NCBI GenBank assembly: GCA_030704615.1 | Contig: CM060732.1 | Coordinates: 47,907,053-47,971,052, forward strand | DNA length: 64,000 bases | Direction of reading: 5' to 3' | From: Takakia lepidozioides | Lineage: Eukaryota > Streptophyta > Takakiopsida > Takakiales > Takakiaceae | In this document: one piece after another, positions 31,771 through 43,584 of the stretch | Layout of the letters: each line of letters opens with the position of its first letter | Numbering within the stretch: the stretch's first letter is position 1 | The notes under the pieces: generated by a model | Database searches by the model: none | What the model saw: the letters and a program-made list of their open reading frames with translations, nothing else | What the model was told of the DNA's origin: nothing | Position numbers and translations under genes: made by a program

Positions 31771-34389
31771 TGTAGTGTGAATACAGGGGAGTGACATTAA
31801 ATTTTTGTCTTACTCACTGAGATTCTGCATTGCTACAAAGGAAGGGCCCTGGTACCAATGTGAAAATAGGTTGAGTTGTCCCTGCAATTTATTCCATACA
31901 TGTTTCTTGGTTACATCATGGGAACGATGGGGGACTATTGGCCAAGATGAAGATGCTCAATTTATTTCATACATGCTATGGGCGGAATTCATCCCTGCCT
32001 ACAGGTTATTTCATGGGCACACTATGCTGATACTTTGCCAGGATGAAAGTGGCTAAGTCGTGACCAGGCGTATTTTCCTCCGGAGGATGAATGGATTACA
32101 TCCATGCTTTCTAGATGACTCCCAGGAACGAGGACGAAGGATCCAGTGCCAAGGATGCAATGAATTTGTAATTAACTCTGTTAATGAAACCTAGCACGTT
32201 TTCCGTTCGTGAAAATGGATGACTTTCATCACTGGTGATTACCCTAGAAACGCGGGACGAGGAAGACGAAGGGGAAGATGACGGGCGCTCTGAGCAGATG
32301 TTGCGAACAGTGGAATTGGCAGGGCATTGTGTCAAGGGCGATTGCATCTACACTGGGGCATTCTGACTTGCATTAAGAGAAGTGTTAATGTAGAGTATAA
32401 GGGCACAACTTGGTAATCTGTGCAGCAGGGGAAGCGGTGCCGCCATCTTCTTGGTAATGATCAATTTCTGGAGGATATGCTTACAGGGAGATCGGTGTGG
32501 CATGCGATGGAGCAATCAGTTAACAGGTGGTGCAGTCGCTGCTATGGTGAATGGGTAGCTTAGGGCTTGCTGGAGGATAATCGTACAGGGAACAGCTTGG
32601 AAGAGTTGTGCTCAAGCCAGGTGAAAGGAGGCGGTGCTGTCACGAATCTTGTGCAACCACCAGAGCCGCCATTGCCTTGATGAACATGATCATGGGAGGA
32701 TGAGCATGCAAGGGAAACGGCCAGCTGCCAGAGAATAGGGAGGTGGGGTTGCTGGCACAATCAATGGAGAGTCAGGATGAAGAGCAGCTCGACATAACGA
32801 GCATCTGCCAAAGCGAATGAGGGATTGGCTTGTGGATGGTGACTCAGGTTATCTGTAAATAAGGAGGTAAAGATTGGAATGTACAGATGCAGGAAGCTTT
32901 CAGATGATCACTGTCTTCTTGTTATAAGATCATATCAGATCTTAGGGTAGATTTGCTTAGATAGTGAGATAGGGTAGTTAGTTGGCAAGCTACAGGGGTG
33001 TTGCCATAGGCTGAAGCAGGGCCGTCATGACTTAATGAACGCTGGAATCGTCAAATCCAGACGACAAGAGGAGTTAAGGTAGCTGCTGACGGAGATGGTG
33101 AGGTGCCATTTTGGGCAGGCAGACCCATCGCTTCACCTGGAGTATAAGACAGATAAGTTCGTAGATACTAGCCTTCTTCTTTTTGGCATTTAGGAATTGT
33201 TGTTGTTAAATTTTGGTAGAGACTCTCAAACTGAGAGCATGCTGAGGACAGGAAAAAAACTTTGAGAAATGAAATGGGGACTCTGGACTTCAAACCAGGA
33301 TGGGGTGGAGATGAATGCACATGTCTGTAGGAGTGTTGATTGAGGGCAGATGTAGTTCACCCACACTGACAGAATGCTTGCTGTTTGTTTTGTTTTTGTT
33401 CCTTTGGCTTTAGTATCATGAATCTGCATACAATGCGGCTCTGGGATTTTGATGATTAGATGTAATGCAATCCAGTGTAGTTGATGTGAGCACTAGTGAG
33501 GGTTAGTTGTAACCTCTTTGAAATCAGAAAGAGGAAGAGATGGATGGGGCTGCAAACTGACACTGATGTGGAGTTTAGAACTGGTTCAGAGTGGACTCAG
33601 CATTTGAACTTTGTGGTTCAAATCTGAAAGGGCAAAAGTGAGCTGTTGGGGTGTTTAGATGCAGATCTGTAGAAGGGTTGGGAACTGACTGACAAACTGG
33701 GTTGTCCCTGGAGGCAAACAGTGTGAAGGGTCTGTTTTGGGTGAGAGAAAGATTGATGGAATGATCATGTCTTGTGTGACCAAGGTTTGATTCCAAGGCT
33801 GGATTCACTGGATACATGGCTGAATGTGTTTGCATTGCATGTAGATAGGCTGCTGGTTGGAAGAAAATGAGCCAGGGAATTTTACAGCGGGAAGGAGAGA
33901 GAAAAGGTTTGGGAAGGGAGAGAGCTGCTCAGTAAAAGGGGTAATGAGGGATGGTCAACTGGGAGATAGAGGAAAAACCATAATATCTACAGAGAATCAC
34001 TAGGCCTGTAATTCATGGCAGATCTGAGTTGCCTTCCTCTTATCAGTGATCTCATTACAAAAGGGGTTTCAACGTGTGTTGCTCAAGGGTGATGCCCACA
34101 TGGGTCGCATTTAGCTCCGTCATAGGGCTGGTTGTATCACTGAAAATATCACAGCAGCCCTATTGGTGCTGCAATTGTATAAAGATTATGTAAATCATGA
34201 ACAAGAAGGATTCAATCCCCATCCATGTTTTCTCTTCCGCTGCGGCGTGGATGAGGATATATGAACTCTGATCATGAACGATAGGAGGGAAACCATAACC
34301 GTGTGCCGCTGGTAGATTGCTAGGTCGTTCTTTTTATTGGAAGAAGTACAGTTAGAATTACATAGAAGGGGATTTATGCCCCCTTCTTT
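31771..34389. other. Probable retroelement LTR/UTR debris, no gene
   Basis: No coding frame of note. The stretch ends at a primer-binding-site-like sequence at 34390, so at least its 3' part is probably an LTR of a different retroelement. LTR ends (TG...CA) could not be located with confidence and no second LTR was found. Confidence 0.35.
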
Positions 34390-34401
34390 TGGTATCGGAG
34401 C
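34390..34401 (+). promoter_or_regulatory. Primer-binding-site-like sequence (initiator tRNA-Met type)
   Basis: TGGTATCGGAGC differs from the canonical site by one base. It sits 66 bp before the ATG of a gag-like ORF, as expected just after a 5' LTR. Confidence 0.5.
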
Positions 34402-34467
34402 GGGCCGGTCTTTCTTCCGGGAGATGTAGGATTTAGTGTAGGAAGGTGGAGGAGCGATTTGCGAGCA

Positions 34468-36033
34468 ATGGTGACTAACATTCCATTTTACGGGAAGGAA
34501 GATGAGGATGTTTACAGCTGGATCCAGAATCTGAAAAGGGATGGTGAGGGCCGGAGCTTTGGCGAGCACAAGCTATTTATATCGGCAAGGCTGAATCTCA
34601 AATCACAAGTTGATACCTTGTATCGCATGCAAAAACCAAGACCCATGAACTAGCATGATTTTCAAGTAGCCATAGTCTTGAAATTTGGAGAAGAAGGTCA
34701 ATCAAGAATGAGGAAAGTGATGTTAGCAAGGAAGTTTGATGGGTTAGATACAAATGTGGAAGAGTCTGCCACAGGGATAGAGGAGAGATTGTCTCTGATT
34801 GAGAAGGATAATCACGAGGAGTTCACATCAGTGAGTTCCATTGATTGTGAGCCAAGATCAGATAACAAAACAACGTCACAGAGTTGCTTTAAGGTGAAGC
34901 CACAAACCAGCGAAGTCCCTGCAATGCTTCCTTGAGGTCTCAATTTGAACAACACAAGTCAGCAAGTGGAGTGTCGCACTACATGTCCATCAAGTCAGAA
35001 TCAGATCCGAAGTGAAAAGAATCACCGGCTGGGGCTGCAAGTGGAAACATGTGGAATGCAACATTCATGCTGCGAAATGTTGGGACAATGGGAATCGAGG
35101 AGCAGCAAAAGGATGGAGTTCGAAAGTGTAAGCTCTCTTGGCACAAACTGTGTGAATGTGTTTTGTGATATGGAAGAAGAGATCTTGGAAGACATCTTTT
35201 GTTCAACGGAGAGTCAATCAGGTGTCAATGAAGAGTGTACACCTAGATTGCATGTTCCTGTGCAGATCCCAAACTCTTCTACAAGGGCACATGAAGATCA
35301 AGACATACTTGGCGAGTTTGGGCATAGCGTTGCCAACTCACCAAGGATTGGTGGTACAACCTGTGGAGTGAGTGTCATGAGAGAGGAAGATGACAAGGAG
35401 TCTTGGGCAGATCTGATGGGATGGGTGGAGGAAGAGTGTACGTTGCTTGCTCAAACCAGAAAGGGTCTGGATCAAGATGCACACCTGGATCAAGACATAC
35501 TTGGGGAGTGTGGGAATAGCGTTGCCAACTCACCGAGGATTGGTGGTACAACCTGTGGAGTGAGTGTCATGAGAGAGGAAGATGACAAGGAGTCTTGATG
35601 GGATGGGTGGAGGAAGAGTGTACGTTGATTGCTCAAACCAGAAAGGGTCTAGATCAAGATGCGCACCTAGATCAAGACATACTTGGCGAGTTTGGGCATA
35701 GCGTTGCCAACTCACCAAGGATTGGTGGTACAACCTGTGGAGTGAGTGTCATGAGAGAGGAAGATGACAAGGAGTCTTGGGCAGATCTGATGGGATGGGT
35801 GGAGGAAGAGTGTACGTTGCTTGCTCAAACCAGAAAGGGTCTGGATCAAGATGCACACCTGGATCAAGACATACTTGGGGAGTGTGGGAATAGCGTTGCC
35901 AACTCACCAAGGATTGGTGGTACAACCTGTGGAGTGAGTGTCATGAGAGAGGAAGATGACAAGGAGTCTTGGGCAGATCTGATGGGATGGGTGGAGGAAG
36001 AGTGTACGTTGCTTGCTCAAACCAGAAAGGGTT
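34468..36033 (+). pseudogene. gag-like ORF with tandem coding repeats, interrupted by the gypsy element
   Basis: Starts with IPFYGKEDEDVYSWIQNLKR, which resembles the N-terminal region of Ty3/gypsy gag (target-domain context FxGK.D...W....). One frame continues to 35598, broken only by stops at 34651 and 34933. The rest is acidic, Ser/Cys-rich and not recognisable. From 35296 it consists of repeats of about 64 aa (see minisatellite). A 10-bp deletion near 35598 shifts the frame. The 5' LTR of the large gypsy element begins in the middle of a repeat at 36034. Function unknown; the retroelement assignment rests on the primer site and N-terminal motif. Confidence 0.4.
35296..36033 (+). repeat. 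192-bp coding minisatellite, about 3.9 copies
   Basis: Units start at GATCAAGACATACTT at 35296, 35488, 35670 and 35862, so periods are 192, 182 and 192 bp. The 182-bp unit lacks 10 bp and breaks the frame. Each full unit encodes 64 residues including GTTCGVSVMREEDDKESWAD and LMGWVEEECTLLAQT. Units are nearly identical, so amplification is recent. Confidence 0.9.
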
Positions 36034-36906
36034 TGTTAGAGGGTTGCTTGGGACTTAGACGCTTTTATGGGTTCTGTGGGGTACCCTTAATTTTTGCGCA
36101 GACTGAGACCAACAAGAGTCTTGGGGGTGGCAAGAGCAGGCTTTAGGGGGGTCACACAGCCCGACACAGCTTCGCACAGCCAGTCACAGCCCGACACAGC
36201 TTTACACAGCTTCACACAGCCCGACACAGCTTTACACAGCCAGTCACAGCTCGGCAAAGCTTGACACAGCCTGTCACAGTACATGTGGAACAGTTATCAT
36301 TGACAGGGAACGACTGTGATGGGACGACATCTGCAGAGGGAACGTGTTACTTTAGGGGTGACGGTTAGTTAGTTAGGTGGTTAGAACAGCTTGCGGGTAG
36401 ATTAGGCAGAGCAGCAACAAGAAGGGGATCACTTCTTGAGGAGGGCGACTTGTTCAGGAGAGGAGGAGACGAAACGGAGAGCGGAAAAAAGTGTACAGGA
36501 GATGATGACTTGAATGAGGCTTAGTTCATGCAAGCTGTAGAATTATACAGTAGGATAGAATAGAGACACCATGGCATAGGCATGATACATGATTAATCTT
36601 AATCCGATACTGAATCGATACAAACATATTATGTAGAGAGACACGAGAGAAGTTGTGGAATGAATGCATGATTAATTGGAACTTAGTAGATACTGAAGCA
36701 ATCTGATACTTTAGTATACACGGTAAGGTAAATTGATAACATGAAGGCAGGAAAGAATACAAATAGGAAGCACAACCATGATTCACTAGCTGCAGGTCAT
36801 GACTAATTGTTCTGAGCGGGCCGAGTGCTTAGAGATATCCAACTCTTCTATCTTGGAGTTTCCACCTCGGATAGCGAAGGGATGGGTGAGTAAAAGCCGT
36901 TCGACA
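36034..36906 (+). repeat. 5' LTR of the gypsy element
   Basis: Starts TGTTAGAGGG and ends TTCGACA; it matches 48029-48959 along its length. It contains a CACAGCCCGACACAGC-type microrepeat at about 36150-36280, shorter here than in the 3' LTR, which explains part of the length difference (873 versus 931 bp). Confidence 0.92.
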
Positions 36907-36908
36907 TT

Positions 36909-36926
36909 TGGCGACCATACTGGGGA
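36909..36926 (+). promoter_or_regulatory. Primer-binding site of the gypsy element
   Basis: TGGCGACCATACTGGGGA follows the 5' LTR after two bases. It resembles the TGGCGCC...GGGGA sites of Tat/Athila-like elements, but the primer tRNA is not certain. Confidence 0.6.
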
Positions 36927-37514
36927 TCTGGGTCATGAACAACCAGATGTGACAGGCATCTTGTGGGATCATGGTGGATGGAGAATTAAAGAATTTGATG
37001 TGAATCAAATTCCCTGTGAAACTGAGAAGGAAAGATTGTCCAAATAATTCTTTCAGAGGTTCTTGGAATTGCCAGACGGTTGTAAAGAAAACATTCTCAA
37101 GAGAGTGCATGATGCTGACCCTGAGTGGGGTCTGGAGAAATGAGTGATAAAGATTTATCAGGTGGCTTGTAGAGGAAGAGCACGTTGGTTACCAACGTTG
37201 GTTTATGTGATAGCGTTGCTATCCATTAAGCGAGTAGAGTTTGAAGGCTGGGAGGAAAAGAAGGTGAATGTTTATACTCATATGCATGAAGAGCTTGTAC
37301 TGGTAAAGAATTGGATTCCAAAGGATATTCTGTGGATCAAACTCACACCAAGAACAGCTTTCCAGACTTGTTTGCCATATGGTTATATGGTAACGGAGAC
37401 TTCTAGTATAGCCAAGGGTGCATTGAAGCTTGAAAGAAATCCAGGCATATACGAGAGATACTACAGAAGAGAGTTTTGGTTATTGCCACATTAAAGAAAT
37501 GAAAGACATGGGAC

Positions 37515-38840
37515 ATGAGTGATGAAAGAGAAGTTAGACTCCAGAGATATTCAGCAAAAAGAGAAAGTTATCTGAAAGCTAATTATCCATATCTTTGGGA
37601 GAGAGGAATAGACATAGGGGAATCATCTGGACCTCTCACACCATTAAGATCAGAGAGTACATCACCCATACCGGAAGAACTAGAGTTGGATGCCACTCCT
37701 TCTTTTTCTTTGCAAGAAAGATTAAGGGAATTGGTACGGGAAGAAGATCAACCACGAGGTGAAAGATCTGAGGTACATCCCTGGATAAAAGATTTGACAG
37801 AAATCTTTGATAAGAGTTGGCATGGAACACCAAAGGCAGGAACTCCAGTTTCTAAAACAGAAGACGAAGAAAGAGGAGAGGATGTGGCAGAGCAAACGGA
37901 GAGTTCAGACTCTCCAACACCATTGCAATTGAGTTACATGAGTGAAGAAGAAGAAACCCAAGGGCAGAACTTGGAAGATGAAAACAGAGAGAAGAAATTG
38001 GAAGAGGAAGAGTATGAAGATGTAGACCCAACAGCTGAGACTACAACCAGGACATCCCAACCCGTTGAACCTGGATCAAGTGGAGCACTTGGATCACAGG
38101 CTAACGAAGGTGTCGGCTCAGGGGGATCAGGCGAGCAGCCTGGATCTGGCTTTGGGGGGACAGGGAGTGTGGGAAGTAGTGCAACTGGAGCTGGGAATAC
38201 TGTGAATATCGTGGGGCCAGTAGTAGGGAGTGCTCAAGGGCCACCACTGGGTGGAAGATCCACCACAACTACAACAGGTCCTCAAGGACCAGCACCAGTA
38301 AGGGGGCCAACATCTATCAGTGGGCAGAAGGTAGGGCCACAGATGGCGTTACAACCAACACGGGCAAAACCACCTTTTCCAATATATTCAGGAAAAGGGG
38401 ATCCTGATGTACACATTAGCCAATTTGAGCACATGTGTATTGTGAACAATGAGAATGGCGATGATGCCAAGATGACATTGTTTCCTTGTTCACTTATCAA
38501 GAAAGCAAGTGAATGGTATGCAAGATTCCCTGATAATCATTTCCTAACCTGGAATGGCTTGAATACAACATTCCGAAATAGGTTCAGGACAAGTAAAACT
38601 GAGGATGAAGTGTATGGAAGTTTACAACAGTTAAAGCAAAAGAAGCATGAAACTGTTGAGGAGTATATGGAAAAAATGGAATTGATGATGAAAAAGCTGG
38701 CTGTTGTACCAGCACCAGGTTTACAGAAGACTTGGTTTGTGAGTGGACTAAGACCAGAGTTGCAAAAGAAAGTGGATATGTTACCCCATAATACAGTGGA
38801 GGAGGCATTTGAAACAGTGAACATAATTGAGCAATTGTGA
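37515..38840 (+). CDS. gag polyprotein (retrotransposon gag domain)
   Basis: 441 aa starting MSDEREVRLQRYSAK. The N-terminal half is acidic and then Gly/Thr/Ser-rich. Residues about 290-440 form the retrotransposon gag (capsid-like) domain, with PPFPIYSGKGDPDVHISQFE, a FPCSLIKKASEWYARFP helix region, TFRNRFR and EEYMEKMELMMKKL. This is the typical order of Ty3/gypsy Gag, which forms the virus-like particle. The frame ends at 38840 and continues as the nucleocapsid part in the same frame after the stop. An upstream fragment at 37144-37494 may belong to the leader or an N-terminal extension and is not recognised. Confidence 0.85.
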   Translation: MSDEREVRLQRYSAKRESYLKANYPYLWERGIDIGESSGPLTPLRSESTSPIPEELELDATPSFSLQERLRELVREEDQPRGERSEVHPWIKDLTEIFDKSWHGTPKAGTPVSKTEDEERGEDVAEQTESSDSPTPLQLSYMSEEEETQGQNLEDENREKKLEEEEYEDVDPTAETTTRTSQPVEPGSSGALGSQANEGVGSGGSGEQPGSGFGGTGSVGSSATGAGNTVNIVGPVVGSAQGPPLGGRSTTTTTGPQGPAPVRGPTSISGQKVGPQMALQPTRAKPPFPIYSGKGDPDVHISQFEHMCIVNNENGDDAKMTLFPCSLIKKASEWYARFPDNHFLTWNGLNTTFRNRFRTSKTEDEVYGSLQQLKQKKHETVEEYMEKMELMMKKLAVVPAPGLQKTWFVSGLRPELQKKVDMLPHNTVEEAFETVNIIEQL

Positions 38841-39994
38841 ATGCTCAGGAGAGAGAAAAAAGATGATGAGGACTCTGAGGATGAGTCAGATGAGGAAGAA
38901 GAGCACGAGCTTAAGAGGAAGAGTAAGAGGAAGGAAAAGTTGAAGAGGGATAACTATGAGAAAAGATTAGAAGAAATCTTGAAGAAGTATGCCACAGAGG
39001 CTGCAACACATTGGAGGAAGGGTGTTTGGTGTGCAAAATGCCAGAATGAAGGCCATACCACCACTGAATGCCACATGAAGGAGAAACATTGTACTATCTG
39101 TAAAATGGATAACTATTCTACTGAGAATTGTTACTACAACAGAAGGACAGCAACAAGAGAACCTAGGCAAGTAAGGGTGCATCAAGTGCAGCCCCAACCA
39201 AGAAGAAACAGTGACCAGGACCACTATGGTAGGCCTGGTGGTTATAACAATGGCATGGAAGGGAGAGGTAATCCAAGAGGGAATTACCAAGGAAATTCCA
39301 GAGGCAACTATCAGGGTAATCCAAGGGGAATTACCAGCCAGGGAATCAGGATTACAGAAACAATCCCAGAGCAGACCAAGGGCGAGGACCTAATGGTGAA
39401 GAACTGTGTTACTATTGTAATCAGGCAGGACATCGTAAGGCAGCCTGTCCATTCTGGATCAGACACCAGAATGAGATGACAGCTCCTGTGAATGAGGGGC
39501 TAGTGGTGGCAGCTCACATGGTTAGGCCATGTGTTGTACCAGAAGTAAGTACAATGATAGTAACCAGAAGCAAAGCCAAAATAATACCTCCAGTAGATGA
39601 GGAAGGTGATGATAATGAAGATGGCAGTGATGTGCCTGAAGATGATGAGGCTTGGAGAGACGAGAAGGAACTGCACAAGGAAGTGGCAGATACCATAAGG
39701 GAAATGCAGAAGAGTACTGATATTCCTATGGCAGATTCCTCTGATTATGAAAGAGAAGAGGAAGTGAGTGAGGATGAAGGGAAGAAAGAAGCTGCAGAAA
39801 TGCAGAGTAATGAAGGGACTTTGGCTGAAGTAATATGCCAGTCCAAAGCGGAGATTACCATTAGACGGCTATTGGCTGTGGCACCTTATTGTAGACACAG
39901 GCTGTATCAAGCAATCAATCGAATTGCCCATGTGACAGGGAACACAGACCTGAACAGCAAGGTGACCAGTTATAATGTGAAGCCGGAAGAGTGA
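38841..39994 (+). CDS. gag nucleocapsid region with CCHC zinc knuckles and acidic linker
   Basis: A K/R/E-rich segment is followed by the knuckle CAKCQNEGHTTTEC. A second, degenerate knuckle (CTICKMDNYSTENC) has N in place of H. An RG/NYQGN repeat region comes next. After a frame change near 39400 there is a third knuckle, CYYCNQAGHRKAACPFW, and then an acidic linker (EEGDDNEDGSDVPEDDEAW) up to the protease. The knuckles bind element RNA in related proteins. The frame change could be a mutation or programmed. The block 39363-39858 is duplicated at 31275-31770. Confidence 0.75.
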
Positions 39995-40035
39995 GAAACA
40001 GTCATGGACTTTGATGATTCTATGCCAGTAATCCA

Positions 40036-40545
40036 TTGAGAATTGGAAGCACAGAACTAACTGATGTACTGATAGATGGAGGCTCTGGAGTGAATATCAT
40101 GACAGACCAATTAAGGCAGAAGCTTGGTCTAAGTAACATGAAACCAGCCCCGTTTACAGTAACAATGGCAGATCAAATAAGTGTACAGCCATTGGGATTG
40201 ATAAGAGGAGTTAAGATACAGATTCAAAAGATGATCTTTAAGATCACAGTAACTGTATTGAAAATGGATGAAGTCATGGAAGCTTACTCCTTATTGTTGG
40301 GTCGACCGTGGCTGAAACAGGCCAGGGTATTCCATTACTGGAATTCCCAGTTACTAACTGTGCATGATGGGATGCACAAGATACAAATCACCACTAAGAA
40401 ATCTAGTAGATTACCTGCTAGGAGAAGACCTCGAGGGGTCAGGGAGTATGACTGGAGGGGGGACTGGATGAGGAGCAGGAAGCTACCCTGTTCGCTGCAC
40501 ACCCAGAGTGGGAGCAGGTTGCAGAGATGCAGCTGGAAGGCCTAA
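40036..40545 (+). CDS. Retropepsin-like aspartic protease
   Basis: Contains VLIDGGSGVNI, the D-G-(G/S)-G active-site loop used by many plant gypsy proteases, followed by PLGLIRGVKI and SLLLGRPWLKQ, the conserved second half of the fold. Known role: cleaves the Gag-Pol polyprotein. The frame continues a short way and is broken before RT. Confidence 0.85.
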   Translation: MRIGSTELTDVLIDGGSGVNIMTDQLRQKLGLSNMKPAPFTVTMADQISVQPLGLIRGVKIQIQKMIFKITVTVLKMDEVMEAYSLLLGRPWLKQARVFHYWNSQLLTVHDGMHKIQITTKKSSRLPARRRPRGVREYDWRGDWMRSRKLPCSLHTQSGSRLQRCSWKA

Positions 40546-40827
40546 GTTGTTTAAAAGGTATCTGTTGTGGTGTAGTGATAGCAACACCAATTGAAGGTGA
40601 AACAATCAGTTACCCACCACATTTGTATGAAGAAAGAGAAGGAGAAATGGAAATCCTAGAGAAACCAGCCACTGTGAGTCTACAGGATGAAGTGGTGACT
40701 GGTTGGACAATCACATGAGTATCTGGATGATTTCATGCAGGTGTTCTTGGATGATTTCAGTGTGTACAGCTCTAAGAATGAGCACTTGCATAATTGGAGT
40801 TATGTTTGGCCAGATGCAGGATGAGAG
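40546..40827 (+). pseudogene. Reverse transcriptase remnant, mostly deleted
   Basis: Between the protease tail and the nested LTR only the FLDD box context (QVFLDDFSVYSSKNEHL, about 40738-40790) and a short following helix remain. The RT fingers and palm N-terminus, with LPFGL.NAP-type motifs, are missing. About 500-600 nt or more have been lost, with a junction near 40715-40735. Confidence 0.7.
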
Positions 40828-40832
40828 GTCTG

Positions 40833-41566
40833 TGTCGCGCACCTCACTTCGGTAAGCTCCCCTTCAAGTCATAGTTACTCGCTTTGATGCGCGCGCCTGA
40901 CTCCCAACCTGGCCGCCCGGGCCAACTTGGAGCTTCGGCTGCTCACCGGGACATAACGGTCCCCCTTCGCTTCCCACTAAACCCTCCACCTATTTGGGAC
41001 TAGGAGAATTCCCTTTGGTAGATGGCAGTCCGGAACAGCTCCCCACTCTTTGGTCGCTTCCGGCTCGCTCGCTTACTCACTAGTTTTTGGTCCCAACGGG
41101 CTTGCACCGTTCTCGGGGTCACTACTCCCCTTATATATACTTCTGTAGCTGTCCGCGGGGGTTTTCACAACCAGCCATGCCATTTTATGGCGAACCACCA
41201 CGAAAACCCTCGACTCTCGGTGATGAGTTGCGGTGAGTCTTGGCCCACTCACCACGGCCCCTATGGGACCGTGATGAGTCCCAAGACTCCCCACGACTCC
41301 CACCACGAGGTCTCCGCCCCCATGGTGAGTCCTATGCCACCCCCACTAAGTCCGCTAACTAGCTACCACCACCCCTTGTGGAGCCACCCCCACCGCAACC
41401 CGGTGTGCGGGGCTCCACCTAGTGAGCGCCTCCGCTTCCCTGAGTGCCTTGGGCACTCAAGGGTGCTTCAGCCCCCCCCCCATACCTATCGCTGCCGCTG
41501 CCCCCACCACAGGGGCAGCCCCTCGTGTGTCCCGACCCCCTGCCCTCAAGGCAAAGGGCCGCGACA
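40833..41566 (-). mobile_element. Solo LTR (TGTCGC...GCGACA family) nested in the gypsy element
   Basis: Reverse-orientation copy, 734 bp, of the LTR at 10605-11328, with the same terminal hexamers. It is flanked by a perfect 5-bp duplication GTCTG (40828-40832 and 41567-41571). The RT reading of the host element continues across the insertion when the LTR and one duplication are ignored. ORFs inside it are chance frames. Confidence 0.93.
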
Positions 41567-41571
41567 GTCTG

Positions 41572-42160
41572 GGCCTGAATCCAGAGAAGTGTACTTTCAG
41601 TGTGAACTCAGGGGTGATTTTGGGACACATTGTGTGTAAGAGGGGACTTCTTGTGGATCCCAGGAAGACAGAGGCTTTTGAGGAACTTACATTGTCAGTA
41701 ACAACTACACCTGTGCTGATTAACCCTCACTGGCATGTAGTATTTCATGTTCACTGTGATACCTCAGGAGAAGCGTTGGGAGCGGTGTTAGCCAAAATGT
41801 TACAGGAAATATAGATCACCGGTGGTACTATGTTAGCAGGTTGATGAACAGTGCTGAAAGGAACTATAGCACAACTGAAAGAGAAGCACTGGCAATGATT
41901 TATGCAGTCAAGAAATTCAGGCATTACCTATTGGGAAGAAAGTTTATGTTTTACGTGGATCACCAGGCTCTGATATATCTGGTGAACAAACCTTTGATAA
42001 GTGGAAGGATAGCAAGGTGGTTAATAATCTTGCACGAGTTTGAGTTCGAAGTTGTTTACAAACCTGGCCGTTTGCATCTTGTGGCAGATCATTTGTCACG
42101 CCTATCAACAGGAGAGCCCGCCACACGAGTAGACGATCAATTGCCTGATGCGAGTTTATT
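41572..42160 (+). pseudogene. RT C-terminus and RNase H of the gypsy element
   Basis: LNPEKCTFSVNSGVILGHIV is the end of the RT thumb region. A short deletion follows, then the RNase H start VVFHVHCDTSGEALGAVL. After stops near 41814-41830 come NYSTTEREALAMIYAVKKFR, HYLLGRKFMFYVDHQAL and a YKPGRLHLVADHLSR segment, the conserved RNase H path of Ty3/gypsy. Known role: degrades the RNA strand during reverse transcription. Broken by at least two stops. Confidence 0.8.
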
Positions 42161-42299
42161 TGCAATGGAGGTGCAAGGAAGTGTAGATGAATGGTTAGAT
42201 TGGCAGTGGCCAATCAGATACTACCTTACTCATGGTCAGTGCCCACCTAGTTATGGTAAGGAGCAGAGGAAGAGAATCGCTATCAAGGCTTTACCTTAT

Positions 42300-43450
42300 A
42301 CTATGGTAGGGGGGCAGAATGTATAAGCTAGGACCTAATGGAGTACTTAAACGATGTTTGTACCACCATGAAGTAAATAAAGTTTTGGAGGAAGTTCATA
42401 AAGGAGTGGCTGGAGGTCATTTTGGAGAAGAGACTACCAGTAGAAAGATACTACTTGCAGGTTACTAGTGGCCTACTTTGTTCAAAGATGTACACAAGTA
42501 TTGTCAGAGTTGTGATGAATGTCAGAGGCTAGGACCTTTGCAGAGATCTGGGAAGATGGCTTGGCATCCTACGATGCCTACTGAACCATTTCAGAAATGG
42601 GGACTAGACTTTGTTGGACCAATTAACCCCCGGCCAAGAATACACAGAACAAGTATATAATTACAGCCACTGATTATACTACGAAGTGGGTGGAAGCTAA
42701 AGCTCTGAGGAACAACACAGCCAAGTCCACAACAAAGTTCCTGTATGAGAACATACTTACACGATTTGGCTGTCCCTTGGAATTTACCAGTGACCAGGGA
42801 AGTCACTTCATCAATGAGACCATTGAACTATTGACTAAAGAGTTCATGATTGTGCATAGGAAGAGTACAACGTATTACCCACAGGGTAATGGGCAGGCAG
42901 AGACTACCAACAAAATACTATGTACTATCTTGGCTAAGATAGTCAATGCAAACAGAATGGATTGGGATACAAAGCTGCTGACAGCTTTGTGGTCATACAT
43001 GACTTCATATAAAGTCACCACTAAGTATACACCATTCCAATTAGTTTATGGAATAGAAGCTTTACTTCCAGTGGAATTCTTGTTACCTACCATGAGAACT
43101 GAATGGGGAAAAAGAATGGAATTGGAAGATTCAATTAAGGTCAGGAAACATGAATTATACCATGTGGAAGAAGTACGTACTGATGCAGCTGATAACATGA
43201 CCAGAATTCAGATGAAGAGGAAGGAACAGTTTGATGAAGGCAAATTAAAGACTTTTAAGACGGGAGATTTGGTTCTCTGGTTGCAGAAGAAGGGGAAGAT
43301 TAAAGCTTCTAAGCTTAAATCACCATGGAAGGGACCTTATGTCATACAGAAGATGTATGATAACAACACAACCATGTTACAAACCATTAACAAAGAGATG
43401 CTGAGAAGAGTCAATGCCAATAAGTTGAAGGGGTACAGTGGTATCCATGA
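42300..43450 (+). pseudogene. Integrase of the gypsy element
   Basis: An H2C2 zinc-binding region (HHEV..., VHKGVAGGHF, YCQSCDECQR) at about 42360-42530 contains one stop near 42468. The catalytic core follows with D in WGLDFVGP, D in FTSDQGSHF and E in YYPQGNGQAETTNK, the DDE triad. A frameshift lies near 42640. The C-terminal domain (GDLVLWLQKKGKIKASKLKS, WKGPYVIQKMY) ends near 43440 with no chromodomain. Known role: inserts element cDNA into host DNA. Confidence 0.85.
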
Positions 43451-43584
43451 CAAACCATTGCAGCACGATTTGCATGTTGAAACGCAAAAGCAGTCACGGG
43501 CTGCGCCAGTGATACCAACGGAGTATGGAGCACTTGTCGCTAAGCCGAGCATATATGACCAGGGCGGGAACTACAGGTGTTCGC

